Shown here: positions 31,589 to 38,969 of the stretch, piece by piece
Position numbering within the stretch: position 1 is the first letter of the stretch
Layout of the letters: every line of letters starts with the position of its first letter
From: a virus
Reading direction: 5' to 3' (one strand)
Virus record (IMG/VR): IMGVR_UViG_3300030105_002498
Location: 1-64,000 of that record
Length of the DNA: 64,000 nt
Notes under the pieces: model-generated
Seen by the model: the letters and a program-made list of their open reading frames with translations, nothing else
What the model was told of the DNA's origin: nothing
The model's database searches: none
Translations under genes and position numbers: made by a program

Positions 31589-31807
31589 ATGAAAGACTTC
31601 ACACACATAACACAGACAGAATTTTACGAATTATTTATAGATACAGAAAGATATTCATGGAGACAGACTGCTCCTGATATGGATTGGAGAGAAGCACACA
31701 TGGATTTTGTATGGGATAATGACACTATGGAAACAGTAGGATTTAAGAGGACTTCCTCATGGGGAGAAAAAGATGAATATTTTATCCAAGAAAAACTTGC
31801 ATACTAA
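31589..31807 (+). CDS. Small protein, 72 aa
   Basis: First rightward gene. MKDFTHITQTEFYELFIDTE, acidic with many aromatics (WRQTAPDMDWREAHMDFVW). Unknown family. Preceded by the promoter at 31542-31572. Confidence 0.55.
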   Translation: MKDFTHITQTEFYELFIDTERYSWRQTAPDMDWREAHMDFVWDNDTMETVGFKRTSSWGEKDEYFIQEKLAY

Positions 31808-31977
31808 AATAAGTCTTATTATCTTGCAGTCATAAAGGGGTTTCGCTACCTGCCTTAATTTTTAATAAATAAATAAAAAAATGTTTTTAATAACTATATA
31901 TACTTATACTTGCAAATCGACTCACTACTGTGAGTAAGAGCATTTCTATATTGTTATAACAAAACAAAAATTTAGGA

Positions 31978-32011
31978 GACTCTTACTTTAAAATAGTAAG
32001 GGTCTTTTTTT
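31978..32011 (+). terminator. Rho-independent terminator
   Basis: Ten-bp stem GACTCTTACT/AGTAAGGGTC (one G-T), 7-nt loop, then TTTTTTT on the plus strand. Precedes the tRNA cluster. Confidence 0.8.
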
Positions 32012-32015
32012 ATTT

Positions 32016-32099
32016 GGGACAGTATGCAAGTTAGTCAAAGCAGGTGGATTGTAAATCCATTCTCTCACGAGTTCATAGGTGCAAATCCTATCTGCCCCA
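32016..32099 (+). tRNA. tRNA-Tyr (GUA)
   Basis: Acceptor GGGACAG/CTGCCCC (one mismatch), D stem TGC/GCA, anticodon arm GTGGA/TCCAT with loop TTGTAAA (anticodon GUA), long variable arm typical of bacterial Tyr tRNA, and T arm ATAGG/CCTAT. 84 nt with discriminator A, CCA not encoded. Confidence 0.85.
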
Positions 32100-32105
32100 C
32101 AACAT

Positions 32106-32179
32106 GGGTTTTTAGCTCAATTGGTTAGAGCACCTCACTCATAATGAGAAGGTTCTTAGTTCGAGTCTAAGGAGACCCA
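32106..32179 (+). tRNA. tRNA-Met (CAU), elongator-like
   Basis: Acceptor GGGTTTT/GAGACCC, D arm GCTC/GAGC with TTGG, anticodon arm CCTCA/TGAGA with loop CTCATAA (CAU), T arm CTTAG/CTAAG with TTCGAGT. An Ile tRNA with lysidine cannot be excluded from sequence. Confidence 0.85.
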
Positions 32180-32185
32180 CATTAC

Positions 32186-32258
32186 ACCATATTAGTATAG
32201 TGGCTAATTACACTTCTCTTGTAAAGAAGAAACAACAGTTCAACTCTGTTATATGGTG
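32186..32258 (+). tRNA. tRNA-Thr (UGU)
   Basis: Acceptor ACCATAT/ATATGGT (7/7), D stem GTA/TAC, anticodon arm CTTCT/AGAAG with loop CTTGTAA (anticodon UGU), T arm AACAG/CTGTT with TTCAACT. Short but complete cloverleaf of 73 nt. Confidence 0.8.
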
Positions 32259-32480
32259 CTACTCATAGGCATGTCCTGTTTGTTTTCTATTCTCAGCATT
32301 AGTTGCTGACCAGCCTCCTATATTAGGTAGACCTTCTGACTCTTCATCAACTCTGGTACATTCTGTACTCTGACAAGTTGGGCATTTAAGAGGTCTTTTA
32401 AATTGATCCCTAAGTTCTCCTTTGATAGTGATTAATCTTTGCACTTCAAATTCATGATTGTTCTCGCAAGTTATCTTCAT
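32259..32480 (-). CDS. Small zinc-ribbon-like protein, 73 aa
   Basis: Contains CENNHEFEV near the start and KCPTCQSTECT at residues 33-43, Cys/His spacing typical of a treble-clef or zinc ribbon. The stop touches the tRNA-Thr 3' end. Overlaps the 58-aa gene by 29 nt. Function unknown. Confidence 0.5.
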   Translation of the reverse strand: MKITCENNHEFEVQRLITIKGELRDQFKRPLKCPTCQSTECTRVDEESEGLPNIGGWSATNAENRKQTGHAYE

Positions 32481-32628
32481 CTTTTATTAATTGTTTTATT
32501 GATCCTTTTAATTCACTTGGGTGTGGTGTTGTTCCATATAGTACAAAGTCCCAGAATCGTTTATCCATCATATCTCTCCACTTTTTCTCAAACTCAGCAT
32601 CTTCCTTTGACATCCATAATTTATTCAT
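32452..32628 (-). CDS. Small protein, 58 aa
   Basis: Read directly: MNKLWMSKEDAEFEKKWRDM start, then DKRFWDFVLYGTTPHPSELK. Overlaps the zinc-ribbon gene. Charged amphipathic helices. Function unknown. Confidence 0.45.
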   Translation of the reverse strand: MNKLWMSKEDAEFEKKWRDMMDKRFWDFVLYGTTPHPSELKGSIKQLIKDEDNLREQS

Positions 32629-32881
32629 GATTGTTATTGTTTATTAAACTCGATTACGAGTCTTATGATTAAAAGTATTATAATGTAGAGTAGCATAGTA
32701 GAATCCTTTGATTATTATTAATCCAGGTGGAGGGGGACAATTTTCAGAATTGACGTATTGACTGGATTCTCTATCCAAAATTACTCATAATTACAATACA
32801 AGTCAAGTTATAACCAATATATTTTCAAAATAATTTTATTATAGGAAATCACATATTTCAGAAAAAAATTTAAAAGAAAGC
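32629..32881. other. Intergenic region without gene
   Basis: About 250 nt, AT-rich. It contains an ACTCG/CGAGT hairpin near 32648. No convincing ORF or RNA gene was found. Confidence 0.5.
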
Positions 32882-32912
32882 TTGTTTAGGATTAATATTA
32901 TACTTAACTTTG
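32882..32912 (+). promoter_or_regulatory. Bacteroidota-type promoter
   Basis: TTG at 32882-32884 and TAACTTTG at 32905-32912, spacing 20 nt, an exact match to the -33/-7 pattern. It lies 22 nt upstream of the 113-aa gene and probably drives the packaging block. Confidence 0.75.
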
Positions 32913-32934
32913 TTTCAAATAAAAATGTAACATC

Positions 32935-33276
32935 ATGATAATCGAATTCAACACAGTAAGAACCAATGACCTCGAAATGTTCGAGAGAGGGCAAGAGATT
33001 CAAAAATCTCAAGAAATGGGAATGGAGTATGTAGCTGACTTTTACAATGAAAGTGATTGGCAAGCTATTACCAGTTTAGACATGACCACAGTTATTGACT
33101 GGTCTGAAGGAACAGTATGGCTGAATGACACAGAGCTTCCTTGTGTCTATGCAAGACTCCACGGAGGTTTTATGACTAGTGCCATACTTATTACAATTGA
33201 CGACTTTAGAAAAATCTACGAAAAGATTTTCAACATTGAAGTCAAATCAGGATTAGATTACTTAAATGGACACTAA
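32935..33276 (+). CDS. Unknown protein, 113 aa
   Basis: MIIEFNTVRTNDLEMFERGQ start; beta-rich core (SEGTVWLNDTELPCVYARL). No family recognised. First gene of the main rightward operon; the stop/ATG overlaps the next gene by 1 nt. Confidence 0.55.
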   Translation: MIIEFNTVRTNDLEMFERGQEIQKSQEMGMEYVADFYNESDWQAITSLDMTTVIDWSEGTVWLNDTELPCVYARLHGGFMTSAILITIDDFRKIYEKIFNIEVKSGLDYLNGH

Positions 33277-33707
33277 TGGAAAAAATTCAAAGAGGATTAT
33301 ATTTGGGTAGAAAGGAATATTATGAGAAGCATCTCAGCATTATCAATCCTCTACTTCCTACTCAACTCACAGTAAAAGAAATTTCAGTACTGGCAGCATT
33401 TATGTCTTTGTCAGAAGAAATTACAGAGGATGATGTATTCAATACTCTTGCGAGAAAGAAAGTTAAAAAGGCTTTGAAATTATCAGCAGGAGGATTGTCT
33501 AATTACCTAGACGCATTAATAAAGAAAGGGTTTGTAAATAAATCCGACATCACTAAGAGAATAACTATTAAAGAGTACTTAATTCCAGACCCGATAGCAC
33601 AAGGGTATCAATTTAAAATCATACTTAAAAATGAAGAAACAAAAGAAGAGAGACCCAAGCGTGATACTACAGAGACATCTGATACTAGAAGAGTTGAGGA
33701 ACTTTGA
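33276..33707 (+). CDS. Winged-helix DNA-binding protein
   Basis: 143 aa. QLTVKEISVLAAFMSL and KLSAGGLSNYLDALIKKGFV form a helix-turn-helix with a wing, as in MarR-type regulators. The C-terminus is acidic with a repeat of Glu/Lys/Thr. Likely a late-gene transcription regulator. Its final 77 nt overlap the next gene. Confidence 0.65.
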   Translation: MEKIQRGLYLGRKEYYEKHLSIINPLLPTQLTVKEISVLAAFMSLSEEITEDDVFNTLARKKVKKALKLSAGGLSNYLDALIKKGFVNKSDITKRITIKEYLIPDPIAQGYQFKIILKNEETKEERPKRDTTETSDTRRVEEL

Positions 33708-33912
33708 TGTAAAGTATATTAAAGAACTTAATCCTCACATATTAGATTCGTTCTGTGAACAAGACAAAGAAGGGAATGTAATTGAGCTTTGTGAAATTAA
33801 TTGGGAGTATGCTTTATTTACAGCTCCCTTGAAAGAATTAATTTACTTGATGGAAAGACTTTTAACACATAGACATGAAAGGATTATTGAAGCAAATAAT
33901 ACAACTACTTAA
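33631..33912 (+). CDS. Unknown protein, 93 aa
   Basis: MKKQKKRDPSVILQRHLILE start, basic N-terminus then acidic (FCEQDKEGNVIELCEINWEY). Large overlap with the winged-helix gene, so the real start may lie further in. Unknown family. Confidence 0.5.
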   Translation: MKKQKKRDPSVILQRHLILEELRNFDVKYIKELNPHILDSFCEQDKEGNVIELCEINWEYALFTAPLKELIYLMERLLTHRHERIIEANNTTT

Positions 33913-33914
33913 AG

Positions 33915-34238
33915 ATGAAAATACACAGTAAAGAGTTGCTCGAAGAATTTCATAAAGAAGTAGATGAGGATTTCCCAGGTCTGACTACCCAACAGATAAG
34001 AGAGATAGCATACGGACCTTGGAGATACCTCAAAGCTCAGATGGAAAGTGGAAGCTTGATAACTGTTAGATTCAAATACTTCGGGACATTTACTGTGTAT
34101 GAAGGACGAGCAAGAGGTTTACTTGAAAGACTGAAGAAAAGGTTTCAGGAACATGGTATAGAACCAGATGAGTATTTTAGAATCAAGACTATGTTAGAAG
34201 ATTACTTAAATAAAAAAGATGAAGAAGAAGGGAGTTAA
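33915..34238 (+). CDS. HU/IHF-like DNA-binding protein
   Basis: 107 aa with the SGSLITVRFKYFGTFTVYEG block, like the beta-arm region of HU/IHF, preceded by a helix pair and followed by a long charged helix. crAss-like phages encode IHF-like proteins in this place. It bends or compacts DNA, perhaps during packaging or late transcription. Confidence 0.65.
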   Translation: MKIHSKELLEEFHKEVDEDFPGLTTQQIREIAYGPWRYLKAQMESGSLITVRFKYFGTFTVYEGRARGLLERLKKRFQEHGIEPDEYFRIKTMLEDYLNKKDEEEGS

Positions 34239-34566
34239 ATTTATATATGATGTAGGCTATTACATTCAAGGTAACACTAGGTATCATATCTACTACTCCT
34301 CCTACAGTTGGTTGATTAGAGATTTTATTATGGAACAGATTAAGTTTCGGATTCTGGTGATGGATGAAGAATGCTACAACAGAGGGACTTGTGTTAAGTG
34401 TGGTTGTCGAACAACAGCATTACAAATGGCTGACAAAATGTGTGACAAACCTTGTTACCCACCAATGTTGACAGAAGAAGGTTGGAGAACTTTAGGTCCA
34501 ATCTTAAAGAAAGCTTTTATAGAAGATAAAGAATTGTATAAAGAATTAATAGCTTGTCATGAATAG
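34219..34566 (+). CDS. Cysteine-rich protein, 115 aa
   Basis: ECYNRGTCVKCGCRTTALQM and CDKPCYPPML carry six cysteines in the order expected of a zinc-binding fold; an aromatic N-terminus precedes (YDVGYYIQGNTRYHIYYSSY). An internal ATG at 34330 is an alternative start. Conserved in related phages, function unknown. Confidence 0.6.
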   Translation: MKKKGVKFIYDVGYYIQGNTRYHIYYSSYSWLIRDFIMEQIKFRILVMDEECYNRGTCVKCGCRTTALQMADKMCDKPCYPPMLTEEGWRTLGPILKKAFIEDKELYKELIACHE

Positions 34567-34858
34567 ATGGAAAAATTATAGATTGAATGTTGGACCTATT
34601 GAAGTAGGGATGTTAATAAGTATTGTCTTTCAAGCTGAAGGACCACTTCCTGGGATTGTTTCTATAACACCTGGATGTAGTTGTAGCTCTGCTAAGTATA
34701 ATAAAGATACGATGGAGTTGACAGTTAAATACAGAGCAGAAAGTATTCCAAAACATTTGAGACACCAAGGATGGTATCTTGCTGGAAAGAAAGTGACTGT
34801 TCTCTACACCGACAAGACTACGGATGTATTATCATTTATCGCAAAAGTAACAAACTAA
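34559..34858 (+). CDS. DUF1573-like Ig-fold protein, 99 aa
   Basis: TPGCSCSSAKYNKDTMELTV and KVTVLYTDKTTDVL give the short Ig-like pattern of DUF1573, common in Bacteroidota surface and phage proteins. Overlaps both neighbours. Possibly a capsid or tail accessory. Confidence 0.55.
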   Translation: MNRWKNYRLNVGPIEVGMLISIVFQAEGPLPGIVSITPGCSCSSAKYNKDTMELTVKYRAESIPKHLRHQGWYLAGKKVTVLYTDKTTDVLSFIAKVTN

Positions 34859-35436
34859 TGGCATTCTTATTTGAAATAACAGAGAACGTAGCTTACCCAA
34901 ATGCAGAGACACTACTTGTACAACCTTTTAAAGAAATTTGGGAGAGAGATGCAAGTAAGAATAAAACTTATGCATTAGAAGAATTTGCTTACATGGAGTT
35001 TATGACTTCAATGAAAAAGTCTAATCCTTACAGACAGTATGATGAGTTGAGAAAAGAACGAGTAGTAAGGGAGGCTGTAATCACACAAGAAAATTGGAAT
35101 CCTGATGGATTTATTGAAGATGGTATGAATGCTATTAGAAAGTTTCAGACTGAAGCATCCACTACATACTCTTACTATCTTGCGGCTAAAATGGCTGCCG
35201 AGGGGATGAAGGACTTTTTTATGACTCCAGGTTTATTGTTGCAGACAAACCCCAAAAGTTTAAATCCTATTTATAAGCCGAGAGACATTACATCTGCGTT
35301 GAATGACACAGAGAAAGTTTTATCAAATTTAAAAGCACTTGAGAAGAAGGTTGAGGAAGAATTGTACGAAGAGACTAAGAATAGAGCAGATAAACAAATC
35401 TCTCCATTTGCAGACCCTAACAGTTTAAAAAGATAA
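34858..35436 (+). CDS. crAss-type structural or assembly protein, 192 aa
   Basis: Start at 34858 (MAFLFEITENVAYPNAETLL), which overlaps the previous stop as TAATG. Helical throughout, with a LRKERVVREAVITQENWNPD segment and a long C-terminal coiled coil (EKVLSNLKALEKKVEEELYE). Placement just before terminase suggests a packaging or head-assembly factor; identity uncertain. Confidence 0.55.
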   Translation: MAFLFEITENVAYPNAETLLVQPFKEIWERDASKNKTYALEEFAYMEFMTSMKKSNPYRQYDELRKERVVREAVITQENWNPDGFIEDGMNAIRKFQTEASTTYSYYLAAKMAAEGMKDFFMTPGLLLQTNPKSLNPIYKPRDITSALNDTEKVLSNLKALEKKVEEELYEETKNRADKQISPFADPNSLKR

Positions 35437-35438
35437 GT

Positions 35439-35870
35439 ATGAATAGTATGACACCTTGGATGGACACAAAAGGAAAGATTTATGATACTTTGGATAATGA
35501 AGAGATGGTAGACTGCGTAGGATTTATCTACGAGGTTCAATTTAACAATGGAATGAAGTACTTAGGAAGGAAAGCTTTGTATCACAACAGAACTCTCCCC
35601 CCATTGAAAGGGACAAAACGAAAGAGAAAGAAAGTAGTAGAATCTGATTGGTTGAAATACTGTGGCTCAATTAAGAATGAAGAATTTAAAGAGGGTATGA
35701 AGAGGGGAGAAATTTTTCCTATAGCTCGTACCATACTTAGATTCTGCAAGACAGCTTGGGAGATGACTTATCACGAAACAAGAATTTTATTCATCCAGGA
35801 TGCCCTACTACAAGATAGTTATTATAACAGTAATATCTTAGGGAAATTCTACAGACCCAAAGAATCATGA
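35439..35870 (+). CDS. GIY-YIG-like endonuclease
   Basis: 143 aa. GFIYEVQFNNGMKYLGRKAL matches the GIY-YIG core with the second Tyr/Gly pair, and ESDWLKYCGS plus the ETRILFIQDALLQDSYYN end resemble phage Seg-like endonucleases. Position next to the terminase gene is common for nucleases of this type that assist packaging. The first motif is slightly diverged. Confidence 0.6.
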   Translation: MNSMTPWMDTKGKIYDTLDNEEMVDCVGFIYEVQFNNGMKYLGRKALYHNRTLPPLKGTKRKRKKVVESDWLKYCGSIKNEEFKEGMKRGEIFPIARTILRFCKTAWEMTYHETRILFIQDALLQDSYYNSNILGKFYRPKES

Positions 35871-36358
35871 AAAATTTATTCATTCTATTATTCACTCTGT
35901 TCACTTTCAGCACCTTTGCTCAAGTGGGAGTGAAAGATCATAACCTTATACTCAGTCTTGAAACTTACTATGAGAATGTCCAGTACCAGGGTGACTCAGG
36001 AGATATTTTTAAACATCAAGGAGGAATGGAGTTTAATGTAAAATTTGAATTTAAAAATCCAAAGCTCCAGTTTATAGGAGCAGACTTTGGAGTTGGATTT
36101 AATACTTACGAAGACTTTTTTAAACTCCACCTTGGAGTTGCCTTTAGGAAAAAACTATTTAAAGACTTCGTTGAAGCAAGTTTAATTATCCCTAGACTTT
36201 CTGCACCTTTGGATGGTATTAAAGGTACAGGTTACAACACGCCTTGGGGATGGAGTTTAGAATTTTTAAAATCCCCTGTAAAACTAAAACTTACGCAGTA
36301 CTTCTATAAGAATGCAAGTTTATCAAGAGTAGGGATTGTCTATAGATTTAACAATTAA
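35867..36358 (+). CDS. Secreted, outer-membrane-like protein, 163 aa
   Basis: MKNLFILLFTLFTFSTFAQ signal peptide. The mature part alternates beta strands (MEFNVKFEFKNP, FIGADFGVGFNTYE) and ends in an aromatic strand (RVGIVYRFNN), like a small beta-barrel. It starts 4 nt before the GIY-YIG stop and sits inside the packaging operon, so an outer-membrane role such as superinfection exclusion is possible but not proven. Confidence 0.6.
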   Translation: MKNLFILLFTLFTFSTFAQVGVKDHNLILSLETYYENVQYQGDSGDIFKHQGGMEFNVKFEFKNPKLQFIGADFGVGFNTYEDFFKLHLGVAFRKKLFKDFVEASLIIPRLSAPLDGIKGTGYNTPWGWSLEFLKSPVKLKLTQYFYKNASLSRVGIVYRFNN

Positions 36359-36368
36359 ACAAAACTAT

Positions 36369-36713
36369 ATGTTCACACTATTTAAAAAACACACAGAGGA
36401 AGTTTATACAGAAGATGGTATAGAAACTAGCTGGTGTTTAGAATCAGGATTACTTTTAGAAATTAGTCCTGTTAAAGAACAAGAAATTGGACTGGCAACA
36501 GCCTTAATGGAATTACATAAATCCGCTGATATTGCAGAGGACTTAACCCTGAGTTTCAATAAGAGGAGGGAACTTCTGCAATACAAAGAAGAAGAACTAG
36601 CACGTCGTGCTTATCTAGATAGTTTAGAGGAGGGGAGATTTGTTAGTAGGCAGGAAGGAATTTTTATTAAAGACCCAACAAAAGGATTCGATTTAGCCTT
36701 TGATTTTGAATAA
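36369..36713 (+). CDS. Unknown protein, 114 aa
   Basis: I start at 36369 (MFTLFKKHTEEVYTEDGIET) because an upstream start overlaps the previous gene. Acidic and helical, with SADIAEDLTLSFNKRRELLQ. It lies 7 nt before terminase, possibly a small packaging factor (small terminase candidate), but no HTH is evident. Confidence 0.5.
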   Translation: MFTLFKKHTEEVYTEDGIETSWCLESGLLLEISPVKEQEIGLATALMELHKSADIAEDLTLSFNKRRELLQYKEEELARRAYLDSLEEGRFVSRQEGIFIKDPTKGFDLAFDFE

Positions 36714-36720
36714 ATATAAT

Positions 36721-38949
36721 ATGGCAAAGAAAGAGATATTAGATGAATGGTTTGCAAGTGGTGCAGACTCAGAGTACAAGGAAGGTAAACTAAATTCCAT
36801 CAGAAACCCTGAAGGGATTTGGATTAATAGTTCTGTGTTTAGAGAAGAGGGAGACCACTTTATGAAACATGGTTATTACTGTGCAGACCCTTGGGGTTCT
36901 CCTGCATGGTATGACTATTGGGAGGAGCAAAGGAATAGATGTATAATAGGATATACTGTTGGTGGTGTCAAGGTAACTGGAGACCATTACTCTTATCTAA
37001 ATTTTTGTCCAATACAGAAAGCTGAAGATGCTGGAGCAAAAAGAACAAAGAAGATTAAAGGCTTTCCAGATTTTTGGGATGGAGATTATAATTACTTCTG
37101 GATTAGGGAGATTGCAAGGTATGGTGTATTCGAGGCTACTGAAGAGGGGCATGATGATAACCACGCCTTTCTTAAAATGGACACTATGGGACAAGCTGTT
37201 GAGATGAAGAAAAGATTTGAAAGTCTTAAACTTGAAGTTGTCCTTGAAGCTGATTGTCTTAGTGGAGGTTGGAATTTGATTGTAGGTAAGTCAAGACGTA
37301 AAGGTTACTCTTACAAATCTGCTGCTGCTGCATCAAGAAATTATTTTACTAAGCCGAACTCCTACACTATTTTTGCAGCCTATGAAAAAAAGTATCTTTA
37401 TCCAAAGGGACTTCTTACGATGGCAGTAAACAATATTAACTTTATGAATGGTAACACAGGTTGGGCAATGCCTTCTGATGTTGTCCAAAAGCAAGACCAT
37501 ATTAGAGCATCTTATATTCAGTATAAGAATGGTATCAAACTTGAGAAAGGTTTTATGTCAGAGATTCAAGGACTTACCTTTAAAGATAATGCTGATGCTG
37601 CCAGGGGAAAAGATGCTGAAGAAGTTTACTTTGAGGAGTCAGGAGCTTTTGGTACACCTGGACTATTAAAGAAAGCATATAAAGCAACGGAAGATTGTGT
37701 CATGGCTGGAGCTATAAAAACAGGGATGATAACAATATTTGGTACATCTGGAGATATGCAAGGTGGTACTGCTGATTATGCAGACATGCACTCAAGACCT
37801 AAAGCCTTTGGATTATTACCATTTAAGAATATTTGGGATGAAGATATGGAAAGTACTGTCTCAGGATTCTTCCACCCTATTACATGGAACATGGAGGGGC
37901 AGGATTTACACACAGGTAAACCATTCTATGACAAGCAAGGTAACTCAGATAAAGTTGCTGCGGATAGATTTGAGATGGAGTACAGAGCCGAACTTATTAA
38001 GAATGGAGCAACATCAACTGAGATTCAAGCAAGAATGCAGGAGAAGCCTCGTGGACCAGGAGAAGCATTTGCTTCAGTTTCCGTGAACAATTTTCCAGTA
38101 GTTGAATTGAAGAAGAGATTACAACTTGTAAAAGGTAAGCAATTACATAAGACTCATGCTACACCAGTTGAGCTATACATGGAGAAAGGTCAAGTGAAAG
38201 CTAAGATGTTACTTGATGGTAAAGCTACTCCAATAGATAGTTACAATAATGTACCCACAGATAAAAGAGGAGTTGTTCAGATTTATGAACAACCTATTTA
38301 TGACCCACCAAAAGGATTATATAAAATTGGATATGATCCTGTCAGACAAGATATTGGACCATCATTGGCAGCTATCATAGTTTATAAGAGTGTGCATACA
38401 GGAAGTCTCTATCATAATATTATTGTGGCTGAGTACATTGGGAGACGAGAATCTCCTGAAGACATGGACAGAATTGCTGCCATGTTAGCAAAATTGTACA
38501 ACACTCAAATCATGCACGAGAACGAGGTGACAGGTGTTAAGAATTATTTCAGAAGAACAAAACAATTACACCTACTTGCTGCTCAACCTGATGCAGTTAT
38601 TAGTAAGAATATTAAGAAGTCTAAGGTAGCCAGGGTTTTTGGATGTCACATGAATGAGATGCTTAAAGATGCAGGAGAAAGATATGTGAAGGAGTGGTTA
38701 CTTACAGTACTAGACTTTGATGAGAATGGAGACCCAGTTACAGTTATAGATAGAATCTACTCTGTAAGAATGTTAGAAGAACTTATTGCATATAATAGGA
38801 AAGGTAATTTTGATTTACTTTCTGCGTTCTTTATGTGCATGTTCCAAGTGCAAGAAGAGACACTAGGTAAAAAGCATAGTACAAACAAGAAAAATAAAAA
38901 TGCAAAAAAACTTCTTAAAATGATGGATAAAATGCACAAAAAGAATTAA
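36721..38949 (+). CDS. Terminase large subunit (TerL)
   Basis: 742 aa from MAKKEILDEW. Walker A-like GKSRRKGYSYKS at about 189-200 and Walker B-like EEVYFEES at about 300-307 with FGTSGD following are the crAss-type ATPase motifs. The C-terminal half carries nuclease-type segments (YKIGYDPVRQD, MHENEVTGVK and the later FDLLSAFFM). It drives genome packaging into the prohead and cuts concatemers. The protein is full length and no motif is lost. Confidence 0.9.
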   Translation: MAKKEILDEWFASGADSEYKEGKLNSIRNPEGIWINSSVFREEGDHFMKHGYYCADPWGSPAWYDYWEEQRNRCIIGYTVGGVKVTGDHYSYLNFCPIQKAEDAGAKRTKKIKGFPDFWDGDYNYFWIREIARYGVFEATEEGHDDNHAFLKMDTMGQAVEMKKRFESLKLEVVLEADCLSGGWNLIVGKSRRKGYSYKSAAAASRNYFTKPNSYTIFAAYEKKYLYPKGLLTMAVNNINFMNGNTGWAMPSDVVQKQDHIRASYIQYKNGIKLEKGFMSEIQGLTFKDNADAARGKDAEEVYFEESGAFGTPGLLKKAYKATEDCVMAGAIKTGMITIFGTSGDMQGGTADYADMHSRPKAFGLLPFKNIWDEDMESTVSGFFHPITWNMEGQDLHTGKPFYDKQGNSDKVAADRFEMEYRAELIKNGATSTEIQARMQEKPRGPGEAFASVSVNNFPVVELKKRLQLVKGKQLHKTHATPVELYMEKGQVKAKMLLDGKATPIDSYNNVPTDKRGVVQIYEQPIYDPPKGLYKIGYDPVRQDIGPSLAAIIVYKSVHTGSLYHNIIVAEYIGRRESPEDMDRIAAMLAKLYNTQIMHENEVTGVKNYFRRTKQLHLLAAQPDAVISKNIKKSKVARVFGCHMNEMLKDAGERYVKEWLLTVLDFDENGDPVTVIDRIYSVRMLEELIAYNRKGNFDLLSAFFMCMFQVQEETLGKKHSTNKKNKNAKKLLKMMDKMHKKN

Positions 38950-38969
38950 CTTGCATAAAACTTGACTTA

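Noticed and set aside
32629-32881. Genes in the gap before the packaging promoter
   Set aside because: No frame with a plausible start and length, and no RNA motif beyond a short hairpin.
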